Position numbers and translations under genes: made by a program. A DNA stretch of 64,000 bases from NCBI GenBank assembly GCA_040830705.1, contig JBFOME010000008.1:124001-188000 (forward strand). The letters run 5' to 3'. Every line of letters begins with the position of its first letter. Within the stretch, counting starts at the first letter, position 1. The stretch comes from Ruegeria_C sp040830705 (GTDB lineage Bacteria; Pseudomonadota; Alphaproteobacteria; Rhodobacterales; Rhodobacteraceae). Under the pieces are notes generated by a model. The model did not search any database. It saw nothing but the letters and a program-made list of their open reading frames with translations, and was not told where the DNA came from. Below, piece by piece: positions 27,302-35,996 of the stretch.

Positions 27302-28570
27302 ATGGCGACGAATTCAAGCGGGGACAGCAAGAACACGCTCTATTGCAGCTTCTGCGGCAAGAGCCAGCACGAGGTGCGCAAGTTGATCGCGGGTCCGACC
27401 GTGTTCATCTGCGATGAATGCGTCGAACTATGTATGGACATCATTCGCGAGGAGACCAAGGCCAGCGGGCTGAAGTCCAGCGATGGGGTTCCGACGCCAA
27501 AGGATATCTGCGGCGTGCTGGACGATTACGTGATCGGTCAGGCCACCGCCAAGCGGGTCCTGTCTGTGGCGGTGCACAACCACTACAAGCGTCTGAACCA
27601 CGCCCAGAAGGCGGGCGGGGATATCGAACTGGCCAAATCCAACATCCTGCTGATCGGCCCCACGGGCTGCGGCAAGACGTTGCTGGCGCAGACCTTGGCG
27701 CGGATTCTGGATGTGCCCTTCACCATGGCCGATGCCACCACGCTGACCGAAGCCGGTTACGTGGGCGAGGATGTGGAGAACATTATCCTCAAGCTTCTGC
27801 AGGCATCCGAATATAACGTCGAACGCGCGCAGCGCGGCATCGTCTATATTGACGAGGTAGACAAGATCACCCGCAAGTCGGAAAACCCCTCGATTACCCG
27901 TGATGTGTCGGGCGAGGGCGTTCAGCAGGCGTTGCTGAAACTGATGGAAGGCACTGTGGCATCCGTTCCGCCGCAGGGGGGGCGCAAGCATCCGCAGCAG
28001 GAATTCCTGCAGGTGGACACCACCAACATTCTTTTCATCTGCGGCGGGGCCTTTGCCGGTCTCGACAAGATCATCGCGCAGCGCGGCAAGGGCTCGGCCA
28101 TGGGCTTCGGTGCTGATGTGCGCGACAATGACGAGCGCGGCGTGGGCGAGATTTTCCAGGATTTGGAGCCTGAGGACCTGCTGAAATTCGGTCTGATCCC
28201 GGAATTCGTTGGCCGTCTGCCGGTTCTGGCGACGCTGGAGGATCTGGACGAGGACGCGCTGGTCACCATCCTGACCCAGCCCAAGAATGCGCTGGTCAAG
28301 CAGTATCAACGCCTGTTTGAGCTAGAAGACACCGAGTTGGATTTCACCAGTGACGCACTGAAGGCGATCGCACAGCGCGCAATCGAGCGTAAGACGGGCG
28401 CGCGCGGGCTGCGCTCTATCCTTGAGGACATTCTGTTGGACACCATGTTCGACCTGCCGGGTATGGAGCATGTGACCAAGGTGGTGGTGAACGAAGAGGC
28501 AGTGACCTCGGAAGCGCAACCGCTGATGATCTACGCCGATGCAGACAAGGAACCGGCAACCGCTGGTTAA
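27302..28570 (+). CDS. clpX: ATP-dependent Clp protease ATP-binding subunit ClpX
   Basis: The 422-residue AAA+ unfoldase has an N-terminal zinc-binding domain with C15, C18, C37 and C40, Walker A GPTGCGKT at 119-126, Walker B IVYIDEVDKI, and the IGF-type ClpP-docking segment region in the C-terminal half. It recognises tagged substrates and threads them into ClpP. In Caulobacter relatives ClpXP drives cell-cycle proteolysis, fitting the GcrA regulator elsewhere in the window. A terminator follows. Confidence 0.97.
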   Translation: MATNSSGDSKNTLYCSFCGKSQHEVRKLIAGPTVFICDECVELCMDIIREETKASGLKSSDGVPTPKDICGVLDDYVIGQATAKRVLSVAVHNHYKRLNHAQKAGGDIELAKSNILLIGPTGCGKTLLAQTLARILDVPFTMADATTLTEAGYVGEDVENIILKLLQASEYNVERAQRGIVYIDEVDKITRKSENPSITRDVSGEGVQQALLKLMEGTVASVPPQGGRKHPQQEFLQVDTTNILFICGGAFAGLDKIIAQRGKGSAMGFGADVRDNDERGVGEIFQDLEPEDLLKFGLIPEFVGRLPVLATLEDLDEDALVTILTQPKNALVKQYQRLFELEDTELDFTSDALKAIAQRAIERKTGARGLRSILEDILLDTMFDLPGMEHVTKVVVNEEAVTSEAQPLMIYADADKEPATAG

Positions 28571-28587
28571 GACGACAAAACGTAGTG

Positions 28588-28619
28588 AGAAACGGCGCGG
28601 TCTGATCCGCGCCGTTTCT
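28588..28619 (+). terminator. Terminator after clpX
   Basis: A perfect 13-bp stem AGAAACGGCGCGG/CCGCGCCGTTTCT with loop TCTGAT lies 17 bp after the clpX stop. The terminal U residues lie within the stem. Confidence 0.8.
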
Positions 28620-28636
28620 GTATCTGGAGGTGCCAT

Positions 28637-29008
28637 ATGATCAGACGGATCCACTCTGGTGGAGAGTATGAAAAGAAGGTCGGCTATTGTCGTGCCGTCG
28701 TGGCAAATGGTTTCGTCTTTGTCGCCGGAACATGTGCCCAGGGCGATAACGTGCCCGAACATATCGTAGGCCAATGTGAATCGGCCCTTAACGCAATCGG
28801 CAAGGCTCTGGCCGAGGCTGGGGCGAGTTTTGCGGATGTGGTTCGGGTGAACTATTATCTGCCGGACATAACAGAGTTTGAACTCTGCTGGCCGCTGCTG
28901 GTGGCGGCATTTGGGGAAAATCCGCCGGCGGCAACGGTTACCGAATGCAATCTGATAACCCCGCAGGACCGGATAGAGATCGAGGTTACCGCCGCGCTGC
29001 CGCAATAG
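28637..29008 (+). CDS. RidA family protein (non-canonical)
   Basis: The 123-residue RidA/YjgF-fold protein has VVANGFVFVAGT, DVVRVNYYLPDI and IEIEVTAALPQ. True RidA deaminases use an Arg in the P-A-R motif to bind the imine carboxylate; here the equivalent reads PPAATV, with no Arg. Imine deaminase activity on 2-aminoacrylate is therefore doubtful, and it probably belongs to one of the Rid subfamilies of other function. A strong RBS (GGAGGTG) precedes the ATG, which directly follows the clpX terminator. Confidence 0.85.
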   Translation: MIRRIHSGGEYEKKVGYCRAVVANGFVFVAGTCAQGDNVPEHIVGQCESALNAIGKALAEAGASFADVVRVNYYLPDITEFELCWPLLVAAFGENPPAATVTECNLITPQDRIEIEVTAALPQ

Positions 29009-29083
29009 GCGCATATCCCCGGTTACACTGGACCTTCGCAACTGCTTGGTCCATATCAGAGACAACGCAGTCCGGAGGCACGC

Positions 29084-29467
29084 ATGGGAATCCTGAACAC
29101 TCTGCTAAGCGCCGTCACATGGTGGAACGGGTCGACGCTGAACACCCGTATCTATACCTCGCGCAAGGGCATCAAGGTGGGTGAGGATGACGAAGGCAAT
29201 GTCTTTTACAAGAATGCCGATGACAGCCAGCGCTGGGTGATTTTTAACGGCGAGGCCGAGGCGAGCCGGATTGACCCGAACTGGCATGGCTGGCTGCACC
29301 GCACCTGGGACGAGCCGCCTACGGACAAGCCCCTGAAACACAAGGCCTGGGAAAAGCCGCACCAAGAAAACCTGACCGGCACGCCGCTGGCTTACGCTCC
29401 CGCAGGATCACTGCGCCGGACGGATCCGGTCGAGCGGCGTGACTACGAGGCCTGGACCCCCGAATAG
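29084..29467 (+). CDS. NADH:ubiquinone oxidoreductase subunit NDUFA12
   Basis: The 127-residue protein matches the NDUFA12 accessory subunit of complex I: WWNGSTLNTRIYTSRKG near the start, VFYKNADDSQRWVIFNGE, and the conserved WHGWLHRTWDEPPT and KPHQENLTGT blocks. This supernumerary subunit is shared by mitochondria and alphaproteobacteria and supports late complex I assembly. The RBS GGAGG is 5 bases upstream. mlaD starts 11 bp after its stop. Confidence 0.94.
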   Translation: MGILNTLLSAVTWWNGSTLNTRIYTSRKGIKVGEDDEGNVFYKNADDSQRWVIFNGEAEASRIDPNWHGWLHRTWDEPPTDKPLKHKAWEKPHQENLTGTPLAYAPAGSLRRTDPVERRDYEAWTPE

Positions 29468-29478
29468 GCGGATTATTC

Positions 29479-29934
29479 ATGAGTACCCACAACACCACCG
29501 AGATCGTTGTCGGCGGCGCCGTCCTTGCCGCGGCTATAGCCTTTGGCGTCTATGCCACGCAGGCCACGGGCCTTTCGCAATCTGGCGCTGGCTATGAACT
29601 GGGCGCGTCCTTCCGGTCTCTGGAAGGGGTCACAGTTGGCACGGATGTTCGGTTGGCAGGTGTAAAGATCGGCACCGTGACCGGCGTGGATTTGAACCCC
29701 GAAAGCTATCGCGCGGACACAACTTTCACCGTTGCCAACGACATTCAGGTGCCTGATGACAGCGCGGCTGTGATTTCGTCAGAAGGGCTTCTGGGCGGAA
29801 ATTTCGTCGAGATCATGCCGGGAGGCTCGCCCTTCTTTTTCGAGGCGGGTGACCAGATCGAAGATACCCAAGGTGCGGTCAGCCTGATCTCGTTGCTGGT
29901 CAAGTTCGTCGCCGGTGACGGGAGCGGCGGGTGA
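29479..29934 (+). CDS. mlaD: Outer membrane lipid asymmetry protein MlaD
   Basis: The 151-residue protein has one N-terminal membrane anchor (residues 8-27) and an MCE domain: YELGASFRSLEGVTVGTDVRLAGVKIGTV (split here at GVTVG), then GLLGGNFVEIMPGG. It is the periplasmic hexameric lipid-binding part of the Mla phospholipid system. The ATPase and permease partners are not in this window. Its stop overlaps the next GTG start. Confidence 0.92.
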   Translation: MSTHNTTEIVVGGAVLAAAIAFGVYATQATGLSQSGAGYELGASFRSLEGVTVGTDVRLAGVKIGTVTGVDLNPESYRADTTFTVANDIQVPDDSAAVISSEGLLGGNFVEIMPGGSPFFFEAGDQIEDTQGAVSLISLLVKFVAGDGSGG

Positions 29935-30290
29935 TCCGCGCGGCGGCCCTTGTACTGGGCCTGATGACCCAAGCGGCACAGGCGCAGGACGCTGTCACTT
30001 CGGGCACTGGCGGGGTTTTGCGCGGGCTGGACAAGGTGAACGGGCAGACCGTAGATGTGGAAATTCGCAATGGTGAGACGAACCAGATCTTCGGCCTGGA
30101 CGTGGCGCTGGGCGATTGCCGCTTTCCGGTGGATAACCCGACGGGCGATGCATTTTCCTATCTCACGATCTGGGAAACCGGCAAATCCGACGCGTTGTTC
30201 GATGGCTGGATGATCGCCAGTTCGCCTGCGCTAAACGCTCTGGATCATGCCCGCTACGATGTCTGGGTGATCCGCTGTATGACCCCCTGA
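29931..30290 (+). CDS. DUF2155 domain-containing protein
   Basis: The 119-residue secreted protein begins at a GTG overlapping the mlaD stop (GTGA). It has a signal peptide (cleavage near AQAQD) and a DUF2155 domain: LRGLDKVNGQTVD, LGDCRFPVDNPTGDAF, FDGWMIASSPALNALDH and YDVWVIRC, with two Cys that could pair. Function is unknown; the conserved NDUFA12-mlaD-DUF2155 order suggests an envelope role. The 3' end overlaps aat on the other strand by 37 bp. Confidence 0.9.
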   Translation: MIRAAALVLGLMTQAAQAQDAVTSGTGGVLRGLDKVNGQTVDVEIRNGETNQIFGLDVALGDCRFPVDNPTGDAFSYLTIWETGKSDALFDGWMIASSPALNALDHARYDVWVIRCMTP

Positions 30291-30886
30291 GGGGTCTGCT
30301 CCAGCGCTTCAGAGAAATCCGCCTCAGACGCAACCGCGCTGGCTAGCGCCGTGTGATACGCGCTCCGCGGTATTTCGATAGCCCCCAGCGAGGCCAAATG
30401 CGGGGTCAGGAATTGGGTGTCGAACAGTTGAAAGCCAGTTTGCACCAGCCGATCGACCAGATAAGCCAGCGCAAGCTTTGACGCGTCGGTGCGGCGCGAG
30501 AACATGCTCTCGCCAAAAAAAGCCGCCCCCAGAACCACGCCATAGACCCCACCTACCAATTGCGTGCCTTCCCAGACTTCCAACGAGTGGGCGTTGCCGC
30601 GCTGGTGCAGCGTCAGGTAGTGAGACCGAAGCTCCGCATTGATCCAGGTTTCGCTCCGGTCGGCGCAGCCATCCAGTACTGATTCGAAGGCCCGGTCTAT
30701 AGTGATCCGGTAATCCCCGCGCCGCAGGCGACGTGCCAGCGAGCGCGAGATGTGGAATCCGTCCAAAGGAAAGACGCCGCGCAGTTTCGGGTCGACCCAG
30801 AAAATCTCCGGGTCTTCCCTGTGTTCGGCCATCGGAAAGATACCGATGGAATAGCCGTGCAGCAGTAGTTCAGGCGACAGGGTCAT
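30254..30886 (-). CDS. aat: Leucyl/phenylalanyl-tRNA--protein transferase
   Basis: The 210-residue enzyme adds Leu or Phe to proteins with N-terminal Arg or Lys, marking them for ClpS/ClpAP. Motifs are GIFPMAE, WVDPKLRGVFPLD, the conserved HSLEVWEGTQLVGGVYGV and GESMFSRRTDASKLAL, and FDTQFLTPHLASLGA. It is the last gene of an accB-accC-aat operon, 15 bp after accC. Confidence 0.95.
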   Translation of the reverse strand: MTLSPELLLHGYSIGIFPMAEHREDPEIFWVDPKLRGVFPLDGFHISRSLARRLRRGDYRITIDRAFESVLDGCADRSETWINAELRSHYLTLHQRGNAHSLEVWEGTQLVGGVYGVVLGAAFFGESMFSRRTDASKLALAYLVDRLVQTGFQLFDTQFLTPHLASLGAIEIPRSAYHTALASAVASEADFSEALEQTPQGVIQRITQTS

Positions 30887-30901
30887 GACCGGAATTTCCG
30901 G

Positions 30902-32251
30902 TCATGCGCCCAGATTGGTCTCAAGCCAATGTTCCAGCCAGTGAATGTTGTAGTCGCCGCTATGGATGTCAGGCTCCTGCAACAGCGCATCAAATAGCGG
31001 TATTGTCGTGTCCACCCCGTCCACGATCAACTCACCCAACGCGCGGTGCAGTCGGGCCAAAGCCTCGGGGCGGTCGCGTCCCTGTACAATCAGCTTGCCT
31101 ATGAGCGAGTCGTAGTAAGGCGGGATCGAGTACCCGTTATAGAGCGCCGAATCCATCCTTACGCCCAAGCCGCCCGGCGCGTGATAGGCGGTGATTTTGC
31201 CCGGGCATGGGGAAAAGTTGGGCAGGCGTTCCGCGTTGATGCGCACTTCGATGGCGTGGCCGTTAATCTCAAGATCTTTCTGACCAAATGACATCGGTTC
31301 ACCGGCGGCAACGCGGATCTGTTCGCGCACCAGATCGACCCCGAAAATGCCCTCGGTGACCGGGTGTTCCACTTGCAGGCGGGTGTTCATCTCGATGAAA
31401 TAGAATTCGCCATTCTCATAGAGGAACTCGATGGTACCAGCGCCGATATAGTTGATCTTGGCAACCGCGTCGGCACAAACTTTGCCGATCTTGGCGCGTT
31501 CCTCGGGCGTGATGCAGGGGCCGGGCGCTTCTTCGAACACCTTCTGGTGCCGACGCTGCAGCGAGCAGTCGCGCTCGCCCAGATGCACCGCTTTGCCCTT
31601 ACCATCACCAAAGACCTGAATTTCGATATGGCGCGGCGTGGTCAGGTATTTTTCGATATAGACTTCGTCATTGCCAAAGGCAGCCTTGCCCTCGGCCCGC
31701 GCGGTGCGGAACGCGGTCTCCATATCCTCGGCGGTCTGCGCGACCTTCATGCCGCGACCGCCGCCGCCTGCGGTGGCCTTGATGATGACGGGATAGCCAA
31801 TCTCGGCACCGATCTTCTGCGCGGTTTCCAGATCAGGCACACCACCATCCGAGCCTGGGACGCAGGGAACGCCCAGTTCCTTCATCGTATCTTTGGCGGT
31901 GATCTTGTCCCCCATGATACGGATATGTTCGGCGGTGGGGCCTATAAAGGTTATGTCGTGATCCTCGACGATCTGCACGAAGGCGGCGTTTTCCGACAGG
32001 AAGCCATAGCCGGGGTGGATTGCTTGCGCTCCGGTTATCTCACAGGCCGAGATGATCGCGGGCATCGAAAGATAGCTCTGCGGGCTCGGCGGAGGGCCGA
32101 TACAGACCGATTCATCAGCCATGCGCACATGCATGGCGTCACTGTCGGCGGTGGAATGCACGGCGACCGTGGCGATCCCCATCTCTTGTGCCGCGCGGAT
32201 CACACGCAGGGCGATCTCGCCGCGATTGGCAATCAGGATCTTGTCGAACAT
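30902..32251 (-). CDS. accC: Acetyl-CoA carboxylase, biotin carboxylase subunit
   Basis: The 449-residue ATP-grasp enzyme carboxylates the biotin of AccB in fatty acid synthesis. Visible are MFDKILIANRGEIALR, the Gly-rich ATP loop KATAGGGGRGMK, the biotin/bicarbonate site EMNTRLQVEHPVTE, and the conserved ERDCSLQRRHQKV. Length and motif order are canonical. It lies 9 bp downstream of accB. Confidence 0.97.
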   Translation of the reverse strand: MFDKILIANRGEIALRVIRAAQEMGIATVAVHSTADSDAMHVRMADESVCIGPPPSPQSYLSMPAIISACEITGAQAIHPGYGFLSENAAFVQIVEDHDITFIGPTAEHIRIMGDKITAKDTMKELGVPCVPGSDGGVPDLETAQKIGAEIGYPVIIKATAGGGGRGMKVAQTAEDMETAFRTARAEGKAAFGNDEVYIEKYLTTPRHIEIQVFGDGKGKAVHLGERDCSLQRRHQKVFEEAPGPCITPEERAKIGKVCADAVAKINYIGAGTIEFLYENGEFYFIEMNTRLQVEHPVTEGIFGVDLVREQIRVAAGEPMSFGQKDLEINGHAIEVRINAERLPNFSPCPGKITAYHAPGGLGVRMDSALYNGYSIPPYYDSLIGKLIVQGRDRPEALARLHRALGELIVDGVDTTIPLFDALLQEPDIHSGDYNIHWLEHWLETNLGA

Positions 32252-32260
32252 GGGACTGCC

Positions 32261-32764
32261 TTACTCGATGATGACCAGAGGTGTTCCGAACTCCACAGCG
32301 GCGCCGTCCTCAACCAGGATGCGTTTTACAGTCCCCGCCTTAGGTGCGCTGATCTGGTTCATGGTCTTCATGGCTTCGACGATCAGCAGCGTGTCGCCCT
32401 CGCTGACGGTCGAGCCGACACTCACGAAGGCAGGCGCGCCGGGTTCAGCTTGCATATAGACGGTGCCGACCATGGGCGAGGTAACCGCGCCGGGGTGGCT
32501 GGCGGGGTCTTCAGCGGTGGCAGGGGCTTCGGGTGCTGCTGCGGCAGGGGCTGCAGCTGGGGCCGCCGGGGCGGCGGTTGGGACGGCAACCTGAACAGGC
32601 GCTGCCGCGGCGGTGGCCGGGCCCATCCGGCTGACACGGACATTCAGACTGTCCTCTTCGCCATATTCGCGTTTGACCTGCAACTCGGTCAGGTCATTGT
32701 CGCGCAGCAGTTCGGCCAATGCCTTGATGAATGCCACGTCCGCTTCGTGCTTGTTTTCTGTCAT
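32261..32764 (-). CDS. accB: Acetyl-CoA carboxylase biotin carboxyl carrier protein
   Basis: This 167-residue carrier has an N-terminal helical segment, a long Ala/Pro-rich hinge (about residues 50-90) and a C-terminal biotinyl domain with K133 in EAMKTMN as the biotinylation site. It shuttles carboxybiotin between AccC and the carboxyltransferase. It is the first gene of the accB-accC-aat transcript. The RBS GAGGA is 6 bases before the ATG. Confidence 0.97.
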   Translation of the reverse strand: MTENKHEADVAFIKALAELLRDNDLTELQVKREYGEEDSLNVRVSRMGPATAAAAPVQVAVPTAAPAAPAAAPAAAAPEAPATAEDPASHPGAVTSPMVGTVYMQAEPGAPAFVSVGSTVSEGDTLLIVEAMKTMNQISAPKAGTVKRILVEDGAAVEFGTPLVIIE

Positions 32765-32911
32765 ACGTGTCCTCGACGTTCCCCTTGGCCCCTCTTATGC
32801 TCTGGGCCTCGAATTTACGCGGCGTTATAGGCCAAGCCATCGACCATGAAAAGCGCCGTCTCCGCGCGCAAGATGGGCCTTTGTATACTGCATTGTTAGG
32901 GCTAAACGGGA

Positions 32912-33448
32912 TTAAAGCGGCATTCCAGACAATTTTGCCACCAGTTCCGGCAGTTTACGGGCCCCGAACTTTTCCAGCAGTCGCGCGCGATGTGCTTCGA
33001 CCGTGCGATAGCTGAGCCCGAGTTCCGCGCCGACCTCCTTCGCCGACAATCCACGGCAGGACAGGATCGCCACATCTCGTTCGCGCGGGGTAAGTTCAAC
33101 CAGCGGGCGATCCTCGGAGATATCAGAGAAACTCCAAATCCCGTGGCGGAACGGGTCGTCCGGGGTCAGCGACTTGCCGCGCGCTCGACACCAGAACAGG
33201 TCGCCGTCGCGGCGGCGCATGATGCGCTCGTCCGAGTAGTAACCGGTCTCGCGCATCACGGTCAGGCTGCGTGCGCCGATGCGTTCGAAATCCGCCTGGC
33301 TGGGATAGAGGTGCAGCAGCGGCATGTCGCGATAATCCTCCTCGTCGCCGCCGAACATCTTGGCAAAATAGAGATTGCAGCGCCGGATGACGCGGTTCTC
33401 CAGTTCCACGAGGCCGATGGGTGCATATTCGAAGGCGGGATCGCTCAT
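32912..33448 (-). CDS. PAS-LuxR type transcriptional regulator
   Basis: The 178-residue regulator has an N-terminal PAS-like sensor (FEYAPIGLVELENRVIRRCN, RRRDGDLFWCRARGKSL) and a C-terminal LuxR/FixJ HTH (LTPRERDVAILSCRGLSAKE then LGLSYRTVEAHRARLLEKFG). It has no receiver domain, so the PAS part is the probable signal input. It is divergent from the acyl-CoA ligase gene across 95 bp and may control it. The ATG at 33448 is chosen because the longer frame adds a Pro-rich leader that runs through the promoter region. Confidence 0.85.
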   Translation of the reverse strand: MSDPAFEYAPIGLVELENRVIRRCNLYFAKMFGGDEEDYRDMPLLHLYPSQADFERIGARSLTVMRETGYYSDERIMRRRDGDLFWCRARGKSLTPDDPFRHGIWSFSDISEDRPLVELTPRERDVAILSCRGLSAKEVGAELGLSYRTVEAHRARLLEKFGARKLPELVAKLSGMPL

Positions 33449-33543
33449 GGCCCTATGGTGACGGGTATTCTTGCGGAATTGAAGGGAAATGCGCGCGTGG
33501 GCTAGGATGCGATGGAATTTCAGGTCGGCGGAGGGAGGATCGC

Positions 33544-35040
33544 ATGAATCTGGCGGTGTGGCTGCAACGGCAGGCGCAGGCGAACGGGGCACGTCCGGCA
33601 CTGTTTCTGGGGCGTGATTGCGTGAGCGACTATGCCGCCTTCCTGCGGCAGGTGCAGAGCATGGCGGGCTGGCTACGGCAGCGGGGGGTCGAACCCGGCG
33701 ACCGGGTGGCTTTGTTCATGAAGAACTGTCCCGACTATCTGATAGTGCAATACGCGATCTGGCATGCCGGGGCGGTGGCAGTGCCGATCAATGCCAAGCT
33801 GCATCCGCGAGAGGTGGCGTTCATCCTGGAAAACGCACAAGCGGGTCTTGTGTTTGCGACCTCTGATCTGGCGCGGGATCTGGCGAATGAGGCGCCATGC
33901 CCGCTCGTCGACAGCAGCGGCGCGGAGTTTGCCGAGGCGCTCACCCATGCGCCGCTGCTACAGCCGGCTCACCGAGATGCGGACGATCTTGCCTGGCTTT
34001 TTTATACCTCTGGCACCACCGGGCGGCCCAAAGGCGTGATAATCACCCATGGGATGCTGATGACCATGTCGCTGGCCTATATGGCTGAGGTGGATGAGGT
34101 CACTGCCGAGGATGCGATTCTTTATGCCGCGCCGATGAGCCACGGGGCGGGCATCTATAACATGCTTCATGTGCTGGTGGGCGCGCGGCATGTCTGCCCG
34201 CCCTCGGGCGGGTTCGATGAGGCGGAAATCTTCGACCTGGCGCGGCACTTCGAGCGTGTGCAGATGTTTGCTGCACCAACGATGGTCAAGCGCATGACCG
34301 AGGTTGCCAAGGCGCGTAGCGAGGACGGGGCAGGTCTGCGCACCATCATCTATGCGGGTGGGCCGATGTACCTGGCTGACATCGTCGAGGCGGTTGATCA
34401 CTTCGGGCCCAAGTTCGTGCAGATTTACGGGCAGGGCGAATGTCCGATGGGGATCACCTTGCTGTCGCGCCATGACGTGTCCGATAGAACCCATCCGCGT
34501 TGGCGTGAACGGTTGAGCAGTGTCGGCCGCGCACAGTCCCCTGGTGAGGTACAGATCGGCGATGAGACCGGCCAACCGCTGCCCCCCGGTGCACATGGCG
34601 AGATCATGGTGCGTGGCGATGTGGTAATGTCAGGCTATTGGCGCAATCCCGAGGCGACGTCAAAGACCCTGATCGGCGGCTGGCTGATGACCGGCGACAT
34701 GGGCTTTCTGGATGAGGATGGCTATCTGACGCTGCAAGACCGTTCCAAAGACATGATCATTACCGGCGGCTCGAATGTCTATCCCCGCGAGGTCGAAGAG
34801 GTGCTGTTGACCCATCCTGCGGTTAGCGAGGCCTCGGTCGTGGGCCGCCCCCATCCCGACTGGGGCGAGGAGGTGGTGGCCTTTGTGGTGGGCGATGCCG
34901 CGCCGGAAGAGCTCGATCAGCTATGCATCAGCAATATCGCCCGCTTCAAGCGGCCCAAAGACTACATTAGGGTTCCGGAACTACCCAAGAACAACTACGG
35001 AAAGGTTTTGAAAACCGAGTTGCGTCTGATGTTAGTCTAG
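33544..35040 (+). CDS. Class I adenylate-forming enzyme (acyl-CoA ligase)
   Basis: The 498-residue ANL-superfamily enzyme activates a carboxylic acid to acyl-AMP and then acyl-CoA. It has the P-loop YTSGTTGRPKG, the A5 block YGQGECPMG, TGDMGFLDEDGYL, RSKDMIITGGSNVYPREVEE (A8) and the catalytic Lys in NNYGKVLKTEL (A10). The substrate is unknown; medium-chain or aromatic acids are possible. RBS GGAGGGAGG. It is divergent from a PAS-LuxR regulator and lies near a LIV-type importer cluster on the opposite strand. Confidence 0.88.
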   Translation: MNLAVWLQRQAQANGARPALFLGRDCVSDYAAFLRQVQSMAGWLRQRGVEPGDRVALFMKNCPDYLIVQYAIWHAGAVAVPINAKLHPREVAFILENAQAGLVFATSDLARDLANEAPCPLVDSSGAEFAEALTHAPLLQPAHRDADDLAWLFYTSGTTGRPKGVIITHGMLMTMSLAYMAEVDEVTAEDAILYAAPMSHGAGIYNMLHVLVGARHVCPPSGGFDEAEIFDLARHFERVQMFAAPTMVKRMTEVAKARSEDGAGLRTIIYAGGPMYLADIVEAVDHFGPKFVQIYGQGECPMGITLLSRHDVSDRTHPRWRERLSSVGRAQSPGEVQIGDETGQPLPPGAHGEIMVRGDVVMSGYWRNPEATSKTLIGGWLMTGDMGFLDEDGYLTLQDRSKDMIITGGSNVYPREVEEVLLTHPAVSEASVVGRPHPDWGEEVVAFVVGDAAPEELDQLCISNIARFKRPKDYIRVPELPKNNYGKVLKTELRLMLV

Positions 35041-35061
35041 CCCAGTTGATCAAGGCGCGGT

Positions 35062-35928
35062 TCAGGCCGAGCGGAACCAGCCTGGCAGATCGGTGGCCAG
35101 GTTGAGCGGAACGTCGCGGACGCGGATGACGCTGGCATAACGGTCGCGCTCGGGCTCTTTGCTGATCTCTGCATAGGCTTGCGGCTCGGCTTCATCCCAG
35201 TTTGTCACCGGCAGGTCGCGGACGTGGGTCAGGAATTTGCGGTTGCGCCTTTCGGGATAAAGCCAGGATTGACCCGGCGTGCCGGGTCCGGGTTCCGAGG
35301 CGACTTGCATCCGGTGTTTGTCACTTTCTGCCAGCGCCTGTGCGTTGGCGTGTTTTAGGTGCACCAGATATACACCTCGCGGCACGGAGAAACCGTAACG
35401 CTCCAGGTGACGCGGTCTGACCTCGATCCCGTGGCGGCGCAGGCTGACCTTTTGGCGGACCGCCCAGGCCTTGCTGTAATGCGCCGAAAACAGCGCCCGC
35501 CTGCGGTGTTGCAGCGCTAGCATCCCGGGTTTGAGTTCAGCGTCGCCGGGGAGTTCAGCCAGATTCAGTCCGAGCGAGAACTGAACATGAGATGAGTGCC
35601 GTTCGAAGAAATCCGCGAAGTCGCGGTAGCGGTTGGGATCAAGACAGATCAACTCATCTGCATCGGTTCGGATGACCCAATCGTAGACTTCATCCAGCCC
35701 GGCCTGAAACCCGTTCAGAAGGCGACCGCGCGACAGGTCGAACTCGGTGAATTTTTCCCTGGGTATGGTGATGATGCTGGCCCTTGGGCAGATCTCATGA
35801 ATCTTGGGATCGGCGCCGTGCGCGACCACGAAAAGGTTTTCGGGGTTCAGATGTCGGCTGTAATGCGCGTACCACTGGGAAAGCGCCCAGTAATCGCGAT
35901 ACACCATCGTCAACGCGCAGATCTTCAT
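35062..35928 (-). CDS. Glycosyltransferase family 2 protein
   Basis: The 288-residue soluble protein has a GT-A-type start (MKICALTMVYRDYWALSQWY) and a DxD-like motif in VIRTDADELICLD, the usual metal/nucleotide-sugar site. Later blocks (SKAWAVRQKVSLRRHGIEV, GVYLVHLKHAN) resemble bacterial family-2 or GT92-like transferases. The acceptor is unknown. The ATG at 35928 is preferred over a TTG at 35955. It follows livF by 68 bp and may be the last gene of that operon or independent. Confidence 0.75.
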   Translation of the reverse strand: MKICALTMVYRDYWALSQWYAHYSRHLNPENLFVVAHGADPKIHEICPRASIITIPREKFTEFDLSRGRLLNGFQAGLDEVYDWVIRTDADELICLDPNRYRDFADFFERHSSHVQFSLGLNLAELPGDAELKPGMLALQHRRRALFSAHYSKAWAVRQKVSLRRHGIEVRPRHLERYGFSVPRGVYLVHLKHANAQALAESDKHRMQVASEPGPGTPGQSWLYPERRNRKFLTHVRDLPVTNWDEAEPQAYAEISKEPERDRYASVIRVRDVPLNLATDLPGWFRSA

Positions 35929-35996
35929 GGGGCCATTTACGACGGGTTTTGCCAAGGCAGCAACGGGTCGGTCTGAATATCCTCAGAATGTGTGAC

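Noticed and set aside
27428..28309. 293-codon minus-strand frame opposite clpX
   Set aside because: Antisense shadow of a highly conserved gene.
31364..32830. Long plus-strand frame of 488 codons opposite accC and accB
   Set aside because: It is exactly antisense to two unmistakable genes and is His/Asp/Gly-rich, as expected for a shadow of high-GC coding DNA.
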